A stretch of 64,000 nt of DNA from CAZQQU01 sp964595625 (lineage in GTDB: Bacteria; Bacteroidota; Bacteroidia; Flavobacteriales; Flavobacteriaceae). Of the stretch, positions 8,648 through 17,813 are shown piece after piece. The translations under genes were made by a program, and so were the position numbers. Position 1 is the stretch's first letter; each line of letters opens with the position of its first letter. The stretch spans positions 18,744 through 82,743 of the forward strand of contig CAZQQU010000011.1 of NCBI GenBank assembly GCA_964595625.1. Direction: 5' to 3'. A model generated the notes under the pieces. The model was not told where the DNA came from, made no database searches, and was given only the letters and a program-made list of their open reading frames with translations.

Positions 8648-9202
8648 ATGTTGGGAAGATATTTATTCATATTGTTTTTTTTATTTGCGGGTGTTTTCTG
8701 TCAGGCCCAAAGAACCAATTTAAGTGTGGGTGCTTATGCCGGGATACCTATCGGGAATTCCTCGCCGTATTATACATTTCAAGCCGGTGTAGATGCTATC
8801 TATCTCACCGATGTTTCCCGAACTTTCTATTTTGGGTTTGCCACCGGCTTTGCTTATGCAGTGGGCGATCATTATTACAGAGATCTCGGTGATGTAGAGG
8901 AGGAATTTCAAACAGGCAATTTTGCTTATGTTCCTTTGGCGGCATCGGGACGCTTTATTTTAGGCGATTTTTTTGTAGGTGCTGATGTGGGCTATGCAGT
9001 AAGCATTACCGGAAAAAAAGCATTTACCCCCAATGGAGGTTTTTATTTTAGACCTAAAATAGGATATGATTTTGACGTACTCGGATTTTATGTATCTTCC
9101 TCCCATGTGTTTGCAAAACGACCTAATCCTACGGATTATTTTAATATCCAACATGGTAACGGATTTAACGCCATTAATTTGGGGGTCGAATACCATTTTT
9201 AA
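8648..9202 (+). CDS. Outer-membrane barrel protein upstream of aroQ
   Basis: 184 residues. Signal peptide MLGRYLFILFFLFAGVFCQAQ, then alternating aromatic/hydrophobic strands (FYFGFATGFAYAVG, FAYVPLAASGRFIL, FFVGADVGYAVSI) and a C-terminal beta signal NLGVEYHF. It is a more distant barrel than the three before it and I cannot name its family. It ends 11 bp before aroQ, so the two are probably cotranscribed although nothing links their functions. Confidence 0.75.
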   Translation: MLGRYLFILFFLFAGVFCQAQRTNLSVGAYAGIPIGNSSPYYTFQAGVDAIYLTDVSRTFYFGFATGFAYAVGDHYYRDLGDVEEEFQTGNFAYVPLAASGRFILGDFFVGADVGYAVSITGKKAFTPNGGFYFRPKIGYDFDVLGFYVSSSHVFAKRPNPTDYFNIQHGNGFNAINLGVEYHF

Positions 9203-9213
9203 GTTTTACAGCT

Positions 9214-9630
9214 ATGAAAAAAATCGTCATTATCAATGGACCCAATTTGAATTTGTTAGGCCTACGAGAACCCGACCTCTATGGAACAGTCTCTTTTGAG
9301 GATTTTTTTGAGGAATTAAAAAAAGAATTTCCTCAAGTTATTCTTAGCTATTTTCAGTCGAATATAGAAGGAGAAATTATTAATAAAATTCAACAGTGCG
9401 GTTTTGACTACGATGGTATAATTCTCAATGCGGCCGCTTACACTCATACTTCGGTAGGCATTGGAGACGCCGTAGCAGCAATTTCGGCTCCTGTAGTAGA
9501 GGTACATATTTCTAACACCTTGTCCCGAGAGGTTTACCGACATCAATCGTATATTGCACCTGTAGCTCGAGGAGTGATTTTGGGTTTTGGATTGAATAGT
9601 TACCGGCTGGCAGTGATCAGCTTGTTATAG
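9214..9630 (+). CDS. aroQ: 3-dehydroquinate dehydratase, type II
   Basis: 138 residues, normal for the dodecameric type II enzyme of the shikimate pathway. Motifs: INGPNLNLLGLREPDLYG with the active-site loop Arg and Tyr, QSNIEGEIINKI, NAAAYTHTSVGIGDA with catalytic His and Asn, and VEVHISN. Its TAG stop directly abuts the stop codon of the convergent aminotransferase gene, with zero bases between. Confidence 0.96.
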   Translation: MKKIVIINGPNLNLLGLREPDLYGTVSFEDFFEELKKEFPQVILSYFQSNIEGEIINKIQQCGFDYDGIILNAAAYTHTSVGIGDAVAAISAPVVEVHISNTLSREVYRHQSYIAPVARGVILGFGLNSYRLAVISLL

Positions 9631-10818
9631 TCAACTTAAAGCATTTTTTATACGGACCAACGCTTCTTTAATTTCATTTTCAGAAGCGGCATACGAAATA
9701 CGAATACAATTCTTATCTCCAAAGGCCTCACCACTTACGGTTGCTACTAAAGCTTCTTCAAGCAAATAAAGAGAAAAATCATTGGCATTTTGAATGGTTT
9801 TACCGCGTAAGGTTTTACCAAAATAAGAAGAAACATCCGGAAAAACATAAAAGGCACCGTCGGGGTCATTGGCCTGAATACCGGGTATATCGGCCAATAA
9901 TTGGAGTACCATTTCCTTTCTTTTTTTAAAGGCATCCACCATATACTGAATTTGGCTGGCAGGTGCTTCCAAAGCAGCAATAGTTGCCATTTGAGCAATC
10001 ACATTGGCTCCACTAGTAATTTGACCTTGTATTTTATTACAGGCGCGGGCAATAAAAGCCGGCGCTCCAATATATCCTATACGCCAACCCGTCATTGCAA
10101 AGGCTTTAGAAACGCCATTAACCACAATCGTTCGATCGTACATATCGGGAAATTGTGCCATCGAATAATGGCCGGAACCAAAATTGATATACTCGTATAT
10201 TTCGTCGGATACAACAAAAACTTGCGGATGTTTTTGCAATACATCGGCTAAAGCACGTAATTCGGCCTCACTGTACACCGACCCACTCGGATTACAAGGT
10301 GAACTATACATGATCATCTTAGTTTTCGGTGTAATAGCAGCTTCTAATTGTTGTGGTGTGATTTTAAAATTGGTATCAATTGTAGTGGGTATTTCCACCG
10401 GAACTCCTTCGGCTAATTTGACAATATCCGCATAACTTACCCAATACGGAGCCGGAAGTAGCACTTCATCACCCGGATTAATTAATACCATAACTACATT
10501 GGCCAATGATTGCTTTGCACCGGTAGAAACCACTATTTGTTCCGGGCTGTAGTGTAAGTTATTATCCCGTGAAAACTTGTTAATAATGGCTTGTTTTACA
10601 GTGCCAAAACCATCTACTGGAGGATAGGCATGAACGTCGTTAGCAATGGCTTGTTGGGCGGCTTCTTTAATAAAATCAGGAATTGTAAAGTCAGGTTCGC
10701 CTAAGCTCAGCCCGATTATATCTTTACCGGCAGCCCGCAATTCCCGAGTTTTGGCAGCCATTTCTAAGGTGGCTGAAACAGCCATTTGGTTGACCCGATT
10801 GGATAACAAGGTGTTCAT
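9631..10818 (-). CDS. Class I PLP aminotransferase (aspartate aminotransferase type)
   Basis: 395 residues. It shows the fold-type I aminotransferase set: GEPDFTIPDFI, the SSPCNPSG substrate loop, SDEIYEYINF (PLP-binding Asp and Tyr), the PLP-lysine motif VVNGVSKAFAMTGWRIGYIG, and the terminal Arg in NCIRISYAAS. This is the Bacteroidota branch usually annotated as aspartate or broad-specificity aminotransferase. The exact amino donor cannot be told. Convergent with aroQ with no intergenic base. Confidence 0.92.
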   Translation of the reverse strand: MNTLLSNRVNQMAVSATLEMAAKTRELRAAGKDIIGLSLGEPDFTIPDFIKEAAQQAIANDVHAYPPVDGFGTVKQAIINKFSRDNNLHYSPEQIVVSTGAKQSLANVVMVLINPGDEVLLPAPYWVSYADIVKLAEGVPVEIPTTIDTNFKITPQQLEAAITPKTKMIMYSSPCNPSGSVYSEAELRALADVLQKHPQVFVVSDEIYEYINFGSGHYSMAQFPDMYDRTIVVNGVSKAFAMTGWRIGYIGAPAFIARACNKIQGQITSGANVIAQMATIAALEAPASQIQYMVDAFKKRKEMVLQLLADIPGIQANDPDGAFYVFPDVSSYFGKTLRGKTIQNANDFSLYLLEEALVATVSGEAFGDKNCIRISYAASENEIKEALVRIKNALS

Positions 10819-10833
10819 GGTTTTTACAAATTA

Positions 10834-11934
10834 TTATACGGAAACCGCCACGGGTTTTCTTCCCATTTGTTTTAAATGTCTAAAATGGGCCACTATAGCT
10901 TTTCGGGTGGTTTTGTATTCGTTATAGGGTAAATTAAACTCTTTGGCTGTTTCTCTAACTATTTTGGAAATTTGGGTATAGTGTATGTGACTGATATTTG
11001 GAAAAATATGATGTTCAACTTGGTGGTTTAATCCGCCGGTAAACCAGTTGACCAGTTTGTTTTTGGTAGAGAAATTAACCGTTGTAAAAAGTTGGTGTAT
11101 GGCCCAGGTATTTTTCATGGTGCCTGTTTCGTCAGGTAAAGGCATTTGAGCGTCTTCTACCATATGAGCCAATTGGAAGATAACACTCAGAATTAATCCA
11201 GCCACATAATGCATTATAAAAAAACCGAGGAGAACTTTCCACCATACTATAGACATCAAAATAGGTATCACAATCCAAATGGCAAAATAAATAGCTTTAG
11301 TGATTAGCAATACACTCCATTGTTTAAAAGGATTGGGAAGTTTTCCATAAGATAATTTCTGCTTGAGGTACCGATGAGTCTGTCTAAAATCAACGATAAG
11401 AGCCCAGTTAAATGTTAATAAACCGTAGAGAAATATGGAATAGTAGTGTTGAAATTTGTGGTATTTTCTCCAATTACCGTGTTTGCTAAATCGCATTAAG
11501 TCGCCGATATCCATATCTTCATCGTGACCGTGTATGTTGGTATAAGTATGATGCAATACGTTGTGCTGGACTTGCCAGTTGTATACATTTCCAGCTAGGA
11601 TATAGATGGAACCTCCCATAATTTTATTAACCCATTTATTAGAGGAATACGCACCGTGATTACCATCGTGCATCACGTTCATTCCTACTCCGGCCATTCC
11701 AATACCCATCAAAATAGTGAGTAACAATTGTGCCCAGCCGGGCAAATCGAGAGTAAGTAGTAAAAAATAGGGACTAAGAAATAAGGCAAACATGATGATG
11801 GTTTTACAATGTAATTTCCAGTTGCCAGTTTTTTTGAGATTGTTTTCTTTAAAGTATTGGTTTACACGACTGTTAAGGGTTCTAAAAAAATTTGAAGGGT
11901 CTTTTCTTGAGAAGCGAATTACAGGAATTTCCAT
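10834..11934 (-). CDS. Membrane fatty-acid (acyl-CoA type) desaturase
   Basis: The three histidine boxes of membrane di-iron desaturases are present: HDGNHG, HNVLHHTYTNIHGHDED and NHQVEHHIFPN, the last of the front-end/linoleoyl-CoA desaturase type (QxxHH). Hydrophobic helices lie before and between the boxes. The start MEIPVIRFSRK at 11934 is preferred to Met 12003, because the promoter element at 11965-11972 would put the longer start upstream of the transcript. 366 residues. It introduces a cis double bond into membrane acyl chains. It lies 15 bp after the aminotransferase start in transcription-reversed order, so it is upstream of and possibly cotranscribed with the aminotransferase. Confidence 0.9.
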   Translation of the reverse strand: MEIPVIRFSRKDPSNFFRTLNSRVNQYFKENNLKKTGNWKLHCKTIIMFALFLSPYFLLLTLDLPGWAQLLLTILMGIGMAGVGMNVMHDGNHGAYSSNKWVNKIMGGSIYILAGNVYNWQVQHNVLHHTYTNIHGHDEDMDIGDLMRFSKHGNWRKYHKFQHYYSIFLYGLLTFNWALIVDFRQTHRYLKQKLSYGKLPNPFKQWSVLLITKAIYFAIWIVIPILMSIVWWKVLLGFFIMHYVAGLILSVIFQLAHMVEDAQMPLPDETGTMKNTWAIHQLFTTVNFSTKNKLVNWFTGGLNHQVEHHIFPNISHIHYTQISKIVRETAKEFNLPYNEYKTTRKAIVAHFRHLKQMGRKPVAVSV

Positions 11935-11964
11935 GGGCAATTTATAAAATATAGAATTAAAACC

Positions 11965-11972
11965 CAAAAGTA
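11965..11972 (-). promoter_or_regulatory. -7 promoter element TACTTTTG of desaturase gene
   Basis: Exact TAnnTTTG on the minus strand, 30 bases before the ATG at 11934. It supports the shorter desaturase start. Confidence 0.5.
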
Positions 11973-12018
11973 TAAAAAATATTGTTGTGCCAGCTATTTT
12001 CACCGCCTTAAAAAGGCT

Positions 12019-12026
12019 TATTTTTG
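12019..12026 (+). promoter_or_regulatory. -7 promoter element TATTTTTG of rsmG
   Basis: Exact TAnnTTTG match, 22 bases before the rsmG ATG at 12049. Divergent from the desaturase promoter. Confidence 0.5.
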
Positions 12027-12048
12027 CACAAAAATTTGTGGTTGTACG

Positions 12049-12666
12049 ATGGAATTGATTTTAAAGTATTTCCCCCATTTATCTGATATCCAAAAGCAGC
12101 AATTTCAACAACTGGAATCGCTGTACCAAGATTGGAATTCCAAAATTAATGTAGTTTCACGTAAAGACGTAGAGGAGTTGTATTTACGTCATGTTTTACA
12201 TTCTTTGGCTATTGCTAAAGTGGTTAACTTTCTACCGGGCAGTCGGGTATTGGATGTCGGTACCGGAGGTGGTTTTCCCGGGATTCCCTTAGCTATTCTT
12301 TTTCCTGAAACGCATTTTACCTTAGTAGATTCGATTGGAAAGAAAATCAAAGTGGTTCAAGAAGTGATTGCCGGCTTACATCTCGCTCAGGTTAGTCCGG
12401 TTTGTGATCGGGTAGAAAACATACCGGGTGGATATGATTTTATTGTTAGCCGGGCTGTTGCAGCCATGCCTACCTTTGTACATTGGACGCGAGGGAAAAT
12501 TTCCAAAATGGATAGGCATGCTTTGCCCAACGGTATTTTATATTTAAAAGGGGGAGATTTGACAGAAGAATTAGCCAGTTTTCCACAAGCAGATTGTTAT
12601 GCAATCGCTGATTTTTTTGAGGAAGATTTTTTTGAAACCAAAACTGTAGTTTATTTACCTTTATAA
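12049..12666 (+). CDS. rsmG: 16S rRNA (guanine527-N7)-methyltransferase RsmG
   Basis: 205 residues, standard length. The start region contains LYQDWNSKINVVSRKD and YLRHVLHSLAIAK, followed by the SAM-binding loop VLDVGTGGGFPGIPLAI, LVDSIGKKIKVVQEV and the VSRAVAAMPTFVHW segment, all RsmG-specific. It methylates G527 of 16S rRNA. Loss of this enzyme gives low-level streptomycin resistance in other bacteria. Convergent with recG, 8 bp apart. Confidence 0.95.
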   Translation: MELILKYFPHLSDIQKQQFQQLESLYQDWNSKINVVSRKDVEELYLRHVLHSLAIAKVVNFLPGSRVLDVGTGGGFPGIPLAILFPETHFTLVDSIGKKIKVVQEVIAGLHLAQVSPVCDRVENIPGGYDFIVSRAVAAMPTFVHWTRGKISKMDRHALPNGILYLKGGDLTEELASFPQADCYAIADFFEEDFFETKTVVYLPL

Positions 12667-12674
12667 AAAGGTTT

Positions 12675-14804
12675 TTAAGAAATATAACTCCAACTGTTTT
12701 TATATTTGGCTAGATGAGTTAAAGCTACTTTTAGAGCGTGATTAGCCGGTTGTTGGAGTGACGGATCTTTTTTAAGTATCTGCCAGGCGGTATTTCGGGC
12801 TAATTTTAGGATTGCATGGTCTTTCGTGATATCTGCAATTTTAAGGCGTAAAACCCCGCTTTGTTGGGTGCCCATAACATCTCCGGGACCGCGAAGTTTA
12901 AGATCGGTTTCAGCTATTTCAAATCCATCGTCGGTACGTACCATCGTTTCAATGCGGGTTTTAGCATCTGCACTGAGTTGGTGGGAAGTAAGAAGTATGC
13001 AATAGCTTTGTTCGGCACCTCGGCCCACCCGTCCGCGTAATTGGTGAAGTTGGGAAAGTCCAAAACGTTCGGCGCTTTCGATAATCATGACGCTGGCATT
13101 GGGTACATCTACACCTACTTCAATCACCGTAGTAGCGAGCATAATTTGAGTAATGCCTTGTATAAATCGTTGCATTTCATATTCTTTATCCTCCGGTTTG
13201 TGTTGGCCGTGAACAATCGAAATTTGGTATTCAGGTAATGGAAAATACCTACTCACCGTGTCGTAGCCATCCAGCAGGTCTTTGTAATCCAATTTTTCGC
13301 TTTCGCTTATCAGCGGATAGACGATATAAATTTGCCTGCCCGCCGCAATTTCTTTTTTGACGAAATCAAAAACTTGGGTGCGACTGTTTTCATACCGATG
13401 AACGGTTTTTACTTTTTTTCTACCGGGTGGTAGTTCGTCGATTACTGAAATGTCCAAATCTCCATAAACACTCATGGCTAAAGTACGTGGAATAGGAGTG
13501 GCGGTCATTACCAATATATGAGGAGGAATAATTTTATGGTTGTTTTGATTACGCGGTCCTTTATGCCACATTTTAGCTCTTTGTTCCACCCCAAAGCGAT
13601 GCTGTTCGTCGATAATGGCGATTCCTAAATTTTTAAAAGTGACCTTGTCTTCTATCAGAGCATGGGTACCAATGAGTAGCTGTAAACTACCGTTTTCTAA
13701 ATTTTCATGGATTTCTTTTCTAGTTGAAGTTTTAGTTGATCCAGTTAATAAAAAAACACTGATTTCTAATTCATTACACCATGATTTTATGGTATTGTAG
13801 TGTTGGACTGCCAAAATTTCAGTTGGCGCCATAATACAGGCTTGAAATCCATTGTCAAGTGCCATCAACACAGCCATGAACGCCACTATGGTTTTGCCTG
13901 AACCCACATCACCTTGCAGCAGTCTGTTCATCTGTGAAGGACCGGCAACATCTTTTCGAATTTCTTTAATGACCCGCTTTTGTGCCTCGGTGAGTGGGAA
14001 CGGTAAAAGCTCGTTATAAAAGCGGTTAAAATAGGTACCAATTTTGTCAAAAACCAAACCTTTAATTTTGGCTTTATGAATCAAATTTTTTTGAATGAGT
14101 TGGATTTGAATAAAGAATAATTCTTCAAATTTAAGTCGGTAAATGGCTCGGGTGAGTAGATCTTGATTTTTTGGAAAATGAATGTTAAACAGAGCATCGT
14201 TTTTGGGTAATAAATGAAACTGATTGACAATATCGTTGGGAAGAGTTTCTGCGAAAGCATTTTTAGCATCTATAAACACTTGTTGCATAAGTTTTCCGAT
14301 GACTCGGTGGGTTATACCACTCTGTGTTAATTTTTCGGTAGAAGGATATACCGGTTGCATAGCCGAACGAAGGCTCTCTTGGTGTTCAGTAAGAAGCTCC
14401 ATTTCTGGATGCGGCATGGAGAAGGTGTTCTGGAAACGAGTTACTTTTCCAAAAATAACATAGTCGGTGCCTATTTTGATGCTTTCCTTAATCCATTTGT
14501 GGCCGCGAAACCACACCAGTTCCATCGTGTCTGTAGCATCGGCAAATACAGCGACCAATCTTTTTTTTCGGCCTTGGTCTACCATTTTAAGTGAGGTGAC
14601 TTGGCCGATTATTTGCACTTCTGAAAGATTGTCTTGTAATTGGTTAATTGGGTAGTATCGAGTACGGTCTATATACCGATTTGGAAAAAGGTGTAATAAA
14701 TCTTGAAAAGTTCTTATTCCCATTTCTTTACGGAGTAATTCAGCACGGTGGGGACCGACTCCTTTTAGGAATTCAATGGGGGTTTGCAAAAAATTTTCAA
14801 TCAT
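12675..14804 (-). CDS. recG: ATP-dependent DNA helicase RecG
   Basis: 709 residues. The N-terminal wedge domain starts FLKGVGPHRAELLRKEMGI and has the OB-fold segment VQIIGQVTSLK. The superfamily 2 motor has Walker A GDVGSGKT, DEQH box IIDEQHRFGVEQR, TATPIPRTLAMS and LRGRVGRG, with the RecG TRG helical hairpin around ETDLKLRGPGDVMGTQQSG. RecG regresses stalled replication forks and processes Holliday junctions. Confidence 0.96.
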   Translation of the reverse strand: MIENFLQTPIEFLKGVGPHRAELLRKEMGIRTFQDLLHLFPNRYIDRTRYYPINQLQDNLSEVQIIGQVTSLKMVDQGRKKRLVAVFADATDTMELVWFRGHKWIKESIKIGTDYVIFGKVTRFQNTFSMPHPEMELLTEHQESLRSAMQPVYPSTEKLTQSGITHRVIGKLMQQVFIDAKNAFAETLPNDIVNQFHLLPKNDALFNIHFPKNQDLLTRAIYRLKFEELFFIQIQLIQKNLIHKAKIKGLVFDKIGTYFNRFYNELLPFPLTEAQKRVIKEIRKDVAGPSQMNRLLQGDVGSGKTIVAFMAVLMALDNGFQACIMAPTEILAVQHYNTIKSWCNELEISVFLLTGSTKTSTRKEIHENLENGSLQLLIGTHALIEDKVTFKNLGIAIIDEQHRFGVEQRAKMWHKGPRNQNNHKIIPPHILVMTATPIPRTLAMSVYGDLDISVIDELPPGRKKVKTVHRYENSRTQVFDFVKKEIAAGRQIYIVYPLISESEKLDYKDLLDGYDTVSRYFPLPEYQISIVHGQHKPEDKEYEMQRFIQGITQIMLATTVIEVGVDVPNASVMIIESAERFGLSQLHQLRGRVGRGAEQSYCILLTSHQLSADAKTRIETMVRTDDGFEIAETDLKLRGPGDVMGTQQSGVLRLKIADITKDHAILKLARNTAWQILKKDPSLQQPANHALKVALTHLAKYKNSWSYIS

Positions 14805-14906
14805 TGTACTAAGATAGTTTTTTGAAAAGAATAAGTCAATAGTAATTTATAAATACGATTTTTTCCGCTGAATTTATAAAATGCTAAATGAAATGTTCAT
14901 ATTTTG

Positions 14907-14914
14907 TAATTTTG
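14907..14914 (+). promoter_or_regulatory. -7 promoter element TAATTTTG
   Basis: Exact TAnnTTTG match, 24 bases upstream of the ATG at 14939. It argues against the in-frame Met at 14888. Confidence 0.45.
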
Positions 14915-14938
14915 GAAAAAAAACTTAAAAAAATAACC

Positions 14939-15373
14939 ATGACTCTTAAAGAATTACTACAAACAATAGCTTTAAAATGGGGCTATAAACTTACAGAATA
15001 CACTCCGAATAGTTTTGCGATGGACGTGGGTATAAAAAACAAAGAGGGCCATATTCGCTATCAATTTGTTTATATATCCTTAGAGGACAAAGAACCGGGT
15101 TTTGAACGTTATTTTGTTTCCAGTAGGTGTGGAGTGTTTACTCCTCGTATAGATTTATATCAAATATTACTCGCCACGGGATGGTGCAACAGCTGTGGAC
15201 TGACTCTTACCAAATTAAAAAACAAAGAAGGCGTGGAAGAAGATGTCTTGCGTTTTCAGGCAGCTCCGTTGGTGAGCGCTTTGACGGTAGATGCTATGGA
15301 CGACATTATCTACGACGTGGCTCGTATGGCTGATTATGTCGAGGATAAATATTTTGGCGGTGACGTCAATTAG
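14939..15373 (+). CDS. Conserved hypothetical protein, YbjN-like fold possible
   Basis: 144 residues from MTLKELLQTIALKWGYKL. The pattern is an N-terminal helix, four to five beta strands (YQFVYISLED, RYFVSSRCGVFTPR), a hydrophobic middle (LYQILLATGWCNSCGLTL), then a second helix-rich part ending DDIIYDVARMADYVEDKYF. That pattern resembles YbjN/type III chaperone-like domains, but I cannot assign it with certainty. No signal peptide, so cytoplasmic. Convergent with the next gene, 3 bp apart. Confidence 0.6.
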   Translation: MTLKELLQTIALKWGYKLTEYTPNSFAMDVGIKNKEGHIRYQFVYISLEDKEPGFERYFVSSRCGVFTPRIDLYQILLATGWCNSCGLTLTKLKNKEGVEEDVLRFQAAPLVSALTVDAMDDIIYDVARMADYVEDKYFGGDVN

Positions 15374-15376
15374 TTT

Positions 15377-15901
15377 TTACCACAATTCGGCTACCTCTTG
15401 TTTGAGATATAAAATAGCTTTTTGAGAAGGGTTTACTTCGTCCATAAAATGGTTGATTACGGTTTCACGCAGTTTATCTGAAGTATCCACTTTTTCATTC
15501 ATAGCAGCTTGACGTATAATTTGAATCGTTGCGTTTTTGGCTGCATTGACCATATTCCAACAGTCACTGGTGACATAGATTTGTTGAGAAATATTGTGTT
15601 CAAATTCTTGTTCGATATTTTGAATCAGCAGTTTTTCATATTTCTCTACATCGTCTGAGTAAGGGGCCACTCGAATGAGTAGCTGATTAGGTGCTATTCT
15701 TTCTAGAAAAATAGTGAGTCTCTCGTAGGCTTGTAATCGTAAAGGTAGTATGTTCTTTTGAGCTTCTTTTTGTAAAATGTATCGGCGTCTTCCTTCTTCG
15801 TTGGATGTATGTCCTTTGAAGAAATAATAAGCAACAATTCCTACCACAATGGCAGGTAGGAGGTAGGCAAAGTAGCTAATTATGGGGGTCAGGTCTTGCA
15901 T
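15377..15901 (-). CDS. Conserved membrane-anchored protein (DUF7935-like)
   Basis: 174 residues: one N-terminal transmembrane helix (IISYFAYLLPAIVVGIVAYYFF), then a basic stretch and a long alpha-helical cytoplasmic part (RLQAYERLTIFLERIAPNQLLIRV, IEQEFEHNISQQIY, CWNMVNAAKNATIQIIRQAA). This matches a conserved flavobacterial family of unknown function. No enzyme motif is seen. Downstream in its transcription sense is only the convergent hypothetical gene. Confidence 0.65.
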   Translation of the reverse strand: MQDLTPIISYFAYLLPAIVVGIVAYYFFKGHTSNEEGRRRYILQKEAQKNILPLRLQAYERLTIFLERIAPNQLLIRVAPYSDDVEKYEKLLIQNIEQEFEHNISQQIYVTSDCWNMVNAAKNATIQIIRQAAMNEKVDTSDKLRETVINHFMDEVNPSQKAILYLKQEVAELW

Positions 15902-16065
15902 GGCAATTTTTTATTGTCTAGTGTTTGGGTAATTGTTTTGGATTTTCCCGGTTTGTTTACCAGGATTTGTAAAATAGGTTTCAAAAATACATTTTTTTTA
16001 GAAAGTACAAGTAGGTTGTGGAGAAAAAGCCAGTTGGGAGGGTGTTAGTCCTAGGTGACCTTTTT

Positions 16066-16162
16066 GCGTTAGGGATTGTCGTGAAAATCCTTGGGCAAAG
16101 CCCAAGATTGTAACAGAAAGCCCGCCCCCATTTTCTCGGAAGAGAAAATGGGGGAACGCCCT
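16066..16162. repeat. Two-hairpin intergenic element, candidate dispersed flavobacterial repeat
   Basis: In the 278-bp gap between two genes. It contains CTTGGGC-AAA-GCCCAAG (16090-16106) and a perfect 13-bp inverted repeat CCCCCATTTTCTC / GAGAAAATGGGGG (16125-16137, 16142-16154) closed by a GGAA tetraloop. Two similar blocks, GATTGTCGTGAAAATCC and GATTGTAACAGAAAGCCC, flank the first hairpin, and the ends read GCGTTAGGG and GGGCG on opposite strands. The arrangement resembles short dispersed intergenic repeats I associate with Flavobacteriaceae genomes. The copy number here is one. Confidence 0.6.
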
Positions 16163-16179
16163 TAATATAAAATAATGTT

Positions 16180-17739
16180 TTAGTTTTTACCGCCCAAATA
16201 CTGGCATTCTTTAAGAGACTGCATACTCATAAAAGGTACGTGGTCTTTTTGGTAATTATATGCCAAACTAATGTTGTGCGAAAAATTGATGTCGTCGGCA
16301 TTAATCTCAATGTCTTCCATTGTAAATTGGCAGGGATGTTCGTAACCACAGGCGTGGGTTATTTCGATAAGTTCTTTTCTAAAAGTTTTAAAATACTGGG
16401 CATTCATCGCCGATTTGAGTGGGACGTTAATACCATTTTGAAGCCATTTACTTTGGGTAGCAATTCCAGAGGGGCAGGTATTGGTATGACATTGTTGGGC
16501 TTGGATACAGCCGATACTCATCATAGCTTCTCGAGCTACATTAATAACATCGACTCCCATAGCAAAGGCCATAGCAGCTATAGCAGGGAACCCTAACTTA
16601 CCACTTCCCATAAACACGATGCGTTCGGTAAGTTTTTTCTTTTGGAAAACCTTGTAAATATCAGAAAAAGCATACACCCAAGGTAGTGACACGTGGTCCG
16701 CAAAACTTGGAGGAGCGGCACCAGTTCCTCCTTCACCACCGTCGATAGTGATAAAGTCAGGACCTTTACCGGTCTTAGCCATGAGTTGTGCTAATTCTTC
16801 CCATTGTTCTAATTTTCCGATGGCGGCTTTAATACCTACGGGTAGTCCGGTGGCTTCAGCAATTTCTTCAATGAAGTCTACCATTTCCGGAATGGTATTG
16901 AAAGCAGTATGGTTGGGAGGCGACAGGATGTCTTTCCCGATAGGAACGTGACGGATTTCGGCAATTTCTTTGGTAATTTTACTGCCAGGAAGTACCCCGC
17001 CTTTACCCGGTTTAGCACCTTGTGAGAGTTTAATTTCGATAGCGCGAACAAAAGGATTTTTGTTTACTAAATCGACCATTTTTTCTAATGAAAAATTTCC
17101 TTCATGATCGCGTACTCCAAAATAGCCGGTTCCAAAGTGAAACACCACATCGGCTCCGTTACAATGGTAGGGAGATAAACCACCTTCACCGGTATTGTGG
17201 AAAGCTCCTGATTTTTTACAACCCAAATTAAGAGCTTGAACTGCTTTAGCAGATAAAGAGCCAAAACTCATAGCAGAAACATTAATTATGGAAGCGGGTC
17301 GGTAGGGTCTTCTACGCTTACTGTGCAATCCAATAACTTTGGCACAAGGCAGAAAATCAGGTTCAAAAAAATTGGGGTGATCGTTGGGGATTTTATAAGG
17401 AATCATCGCATTTTTAATAAAAATGTGACGATGGGCGTAAATGTCGGTGTCGGTACCAAAACTTTCGTAGTTATTTTCTTGTCGAGAGGATTTAGAAATC
17501 CAGTTTCTTTCGATTCGATTAAAAGGTCTTTCTTCCCGGTTATGCGCTACCAAATATTGCCTTAATTCGGGACCGATACTAATGAGGAAATACCTCAAAT
17601 GGCCAATAATCGGATAGTTGTGGATAATAGAGCGGGATCTTTGAATAAAAACGTCCCAAATAAAAACGAGTAGCAGAAAAATAAAGACCCAACCCCACCA
17701 TGGTAGCAGAGTAAGTGCATTGGCAATTTCTTTTATCAT
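16180..17739 (-). CDS. FMN-binding glutamate-synthase-family protein
   Basis: 519 residues. One N-terminal transmembrane segment (WWGWVFIFLLLVFIWDVFI) is followed by the FMN-binding TIM barrel of the glutamate synthase large subunit: INVSAMSFGSLSAKAVQAL, GEGGLSPYH, IEIKLSQGAKPGKGG, ITIDGGEGGTGAAPP, FMGSGKLGFP and the Cys-rich 3Fe-4S-type region IQAQQCHTNTCPSGIATQ. There is no glutaminase domain, so it is a stand-alone, membrane-tethered GltB-like flavoprotein. Stand-alone members have not been assigned one reaction. Electron donor and true substrate unknown. Confidence 0.85.
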   Translation of the reverse strand: MIKEIANALTLLPWWGWVFIFLLLVFIWDVFIQRSRSIIHNYPIIGHLRYFLISIGPELRQYLVAHNREERPFNRIERNWISKSSRQENNYESFGTDTDIYAHRHIFIKNAMIPYKIPNDHPNFFEPDFLPCAKVIGLHSKRRRPYRPASIINVSAMSFGSLSAKAVQALNLGCKKSGAFHNTGEGGLSPYHCNGADVVFHFGTGYFGVRDHEGNFSLEKMVDLVNKNPFVRAIEIKLSQGAKPGKGGVLPGSKITKEIAEIRHVPIGKDILSPPNHTAFNTIPEMVDFIEEIAEATGLPVGIKAAIGKLEQWEELAQLMAKTGKGPDFITIDGGEGGTGAAPPSFADHVSLPWVYAFSDIYKVFQKKKLTERIVFMGSGKLGFPAIAAMAFAMGVDVINVAREAMMSIGCIQAQQCHTNTCPSGIATQSKWLQNGINVPLKSAMNAQYFKTFRKELIEITHACGYEHPCQFTMEDIEINADDINFSHNISLAYNYQKDHVPFMSMQSLKECQYLGGKN

Positions 17740-17813
17740 ATCAAAAAGATTAACAAGGCAAAAGTATAAAATAAAATGATATTAATGGGTATAGTTATCT
17801 TCCAAAAAAGGCC

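Noticed and set aside
9741..10435. Several plus-strand ORFs inside the aminotransferase gene
   Set aside because: Their frames are antisense shadows of a well-conserved enzyme; no family matches.
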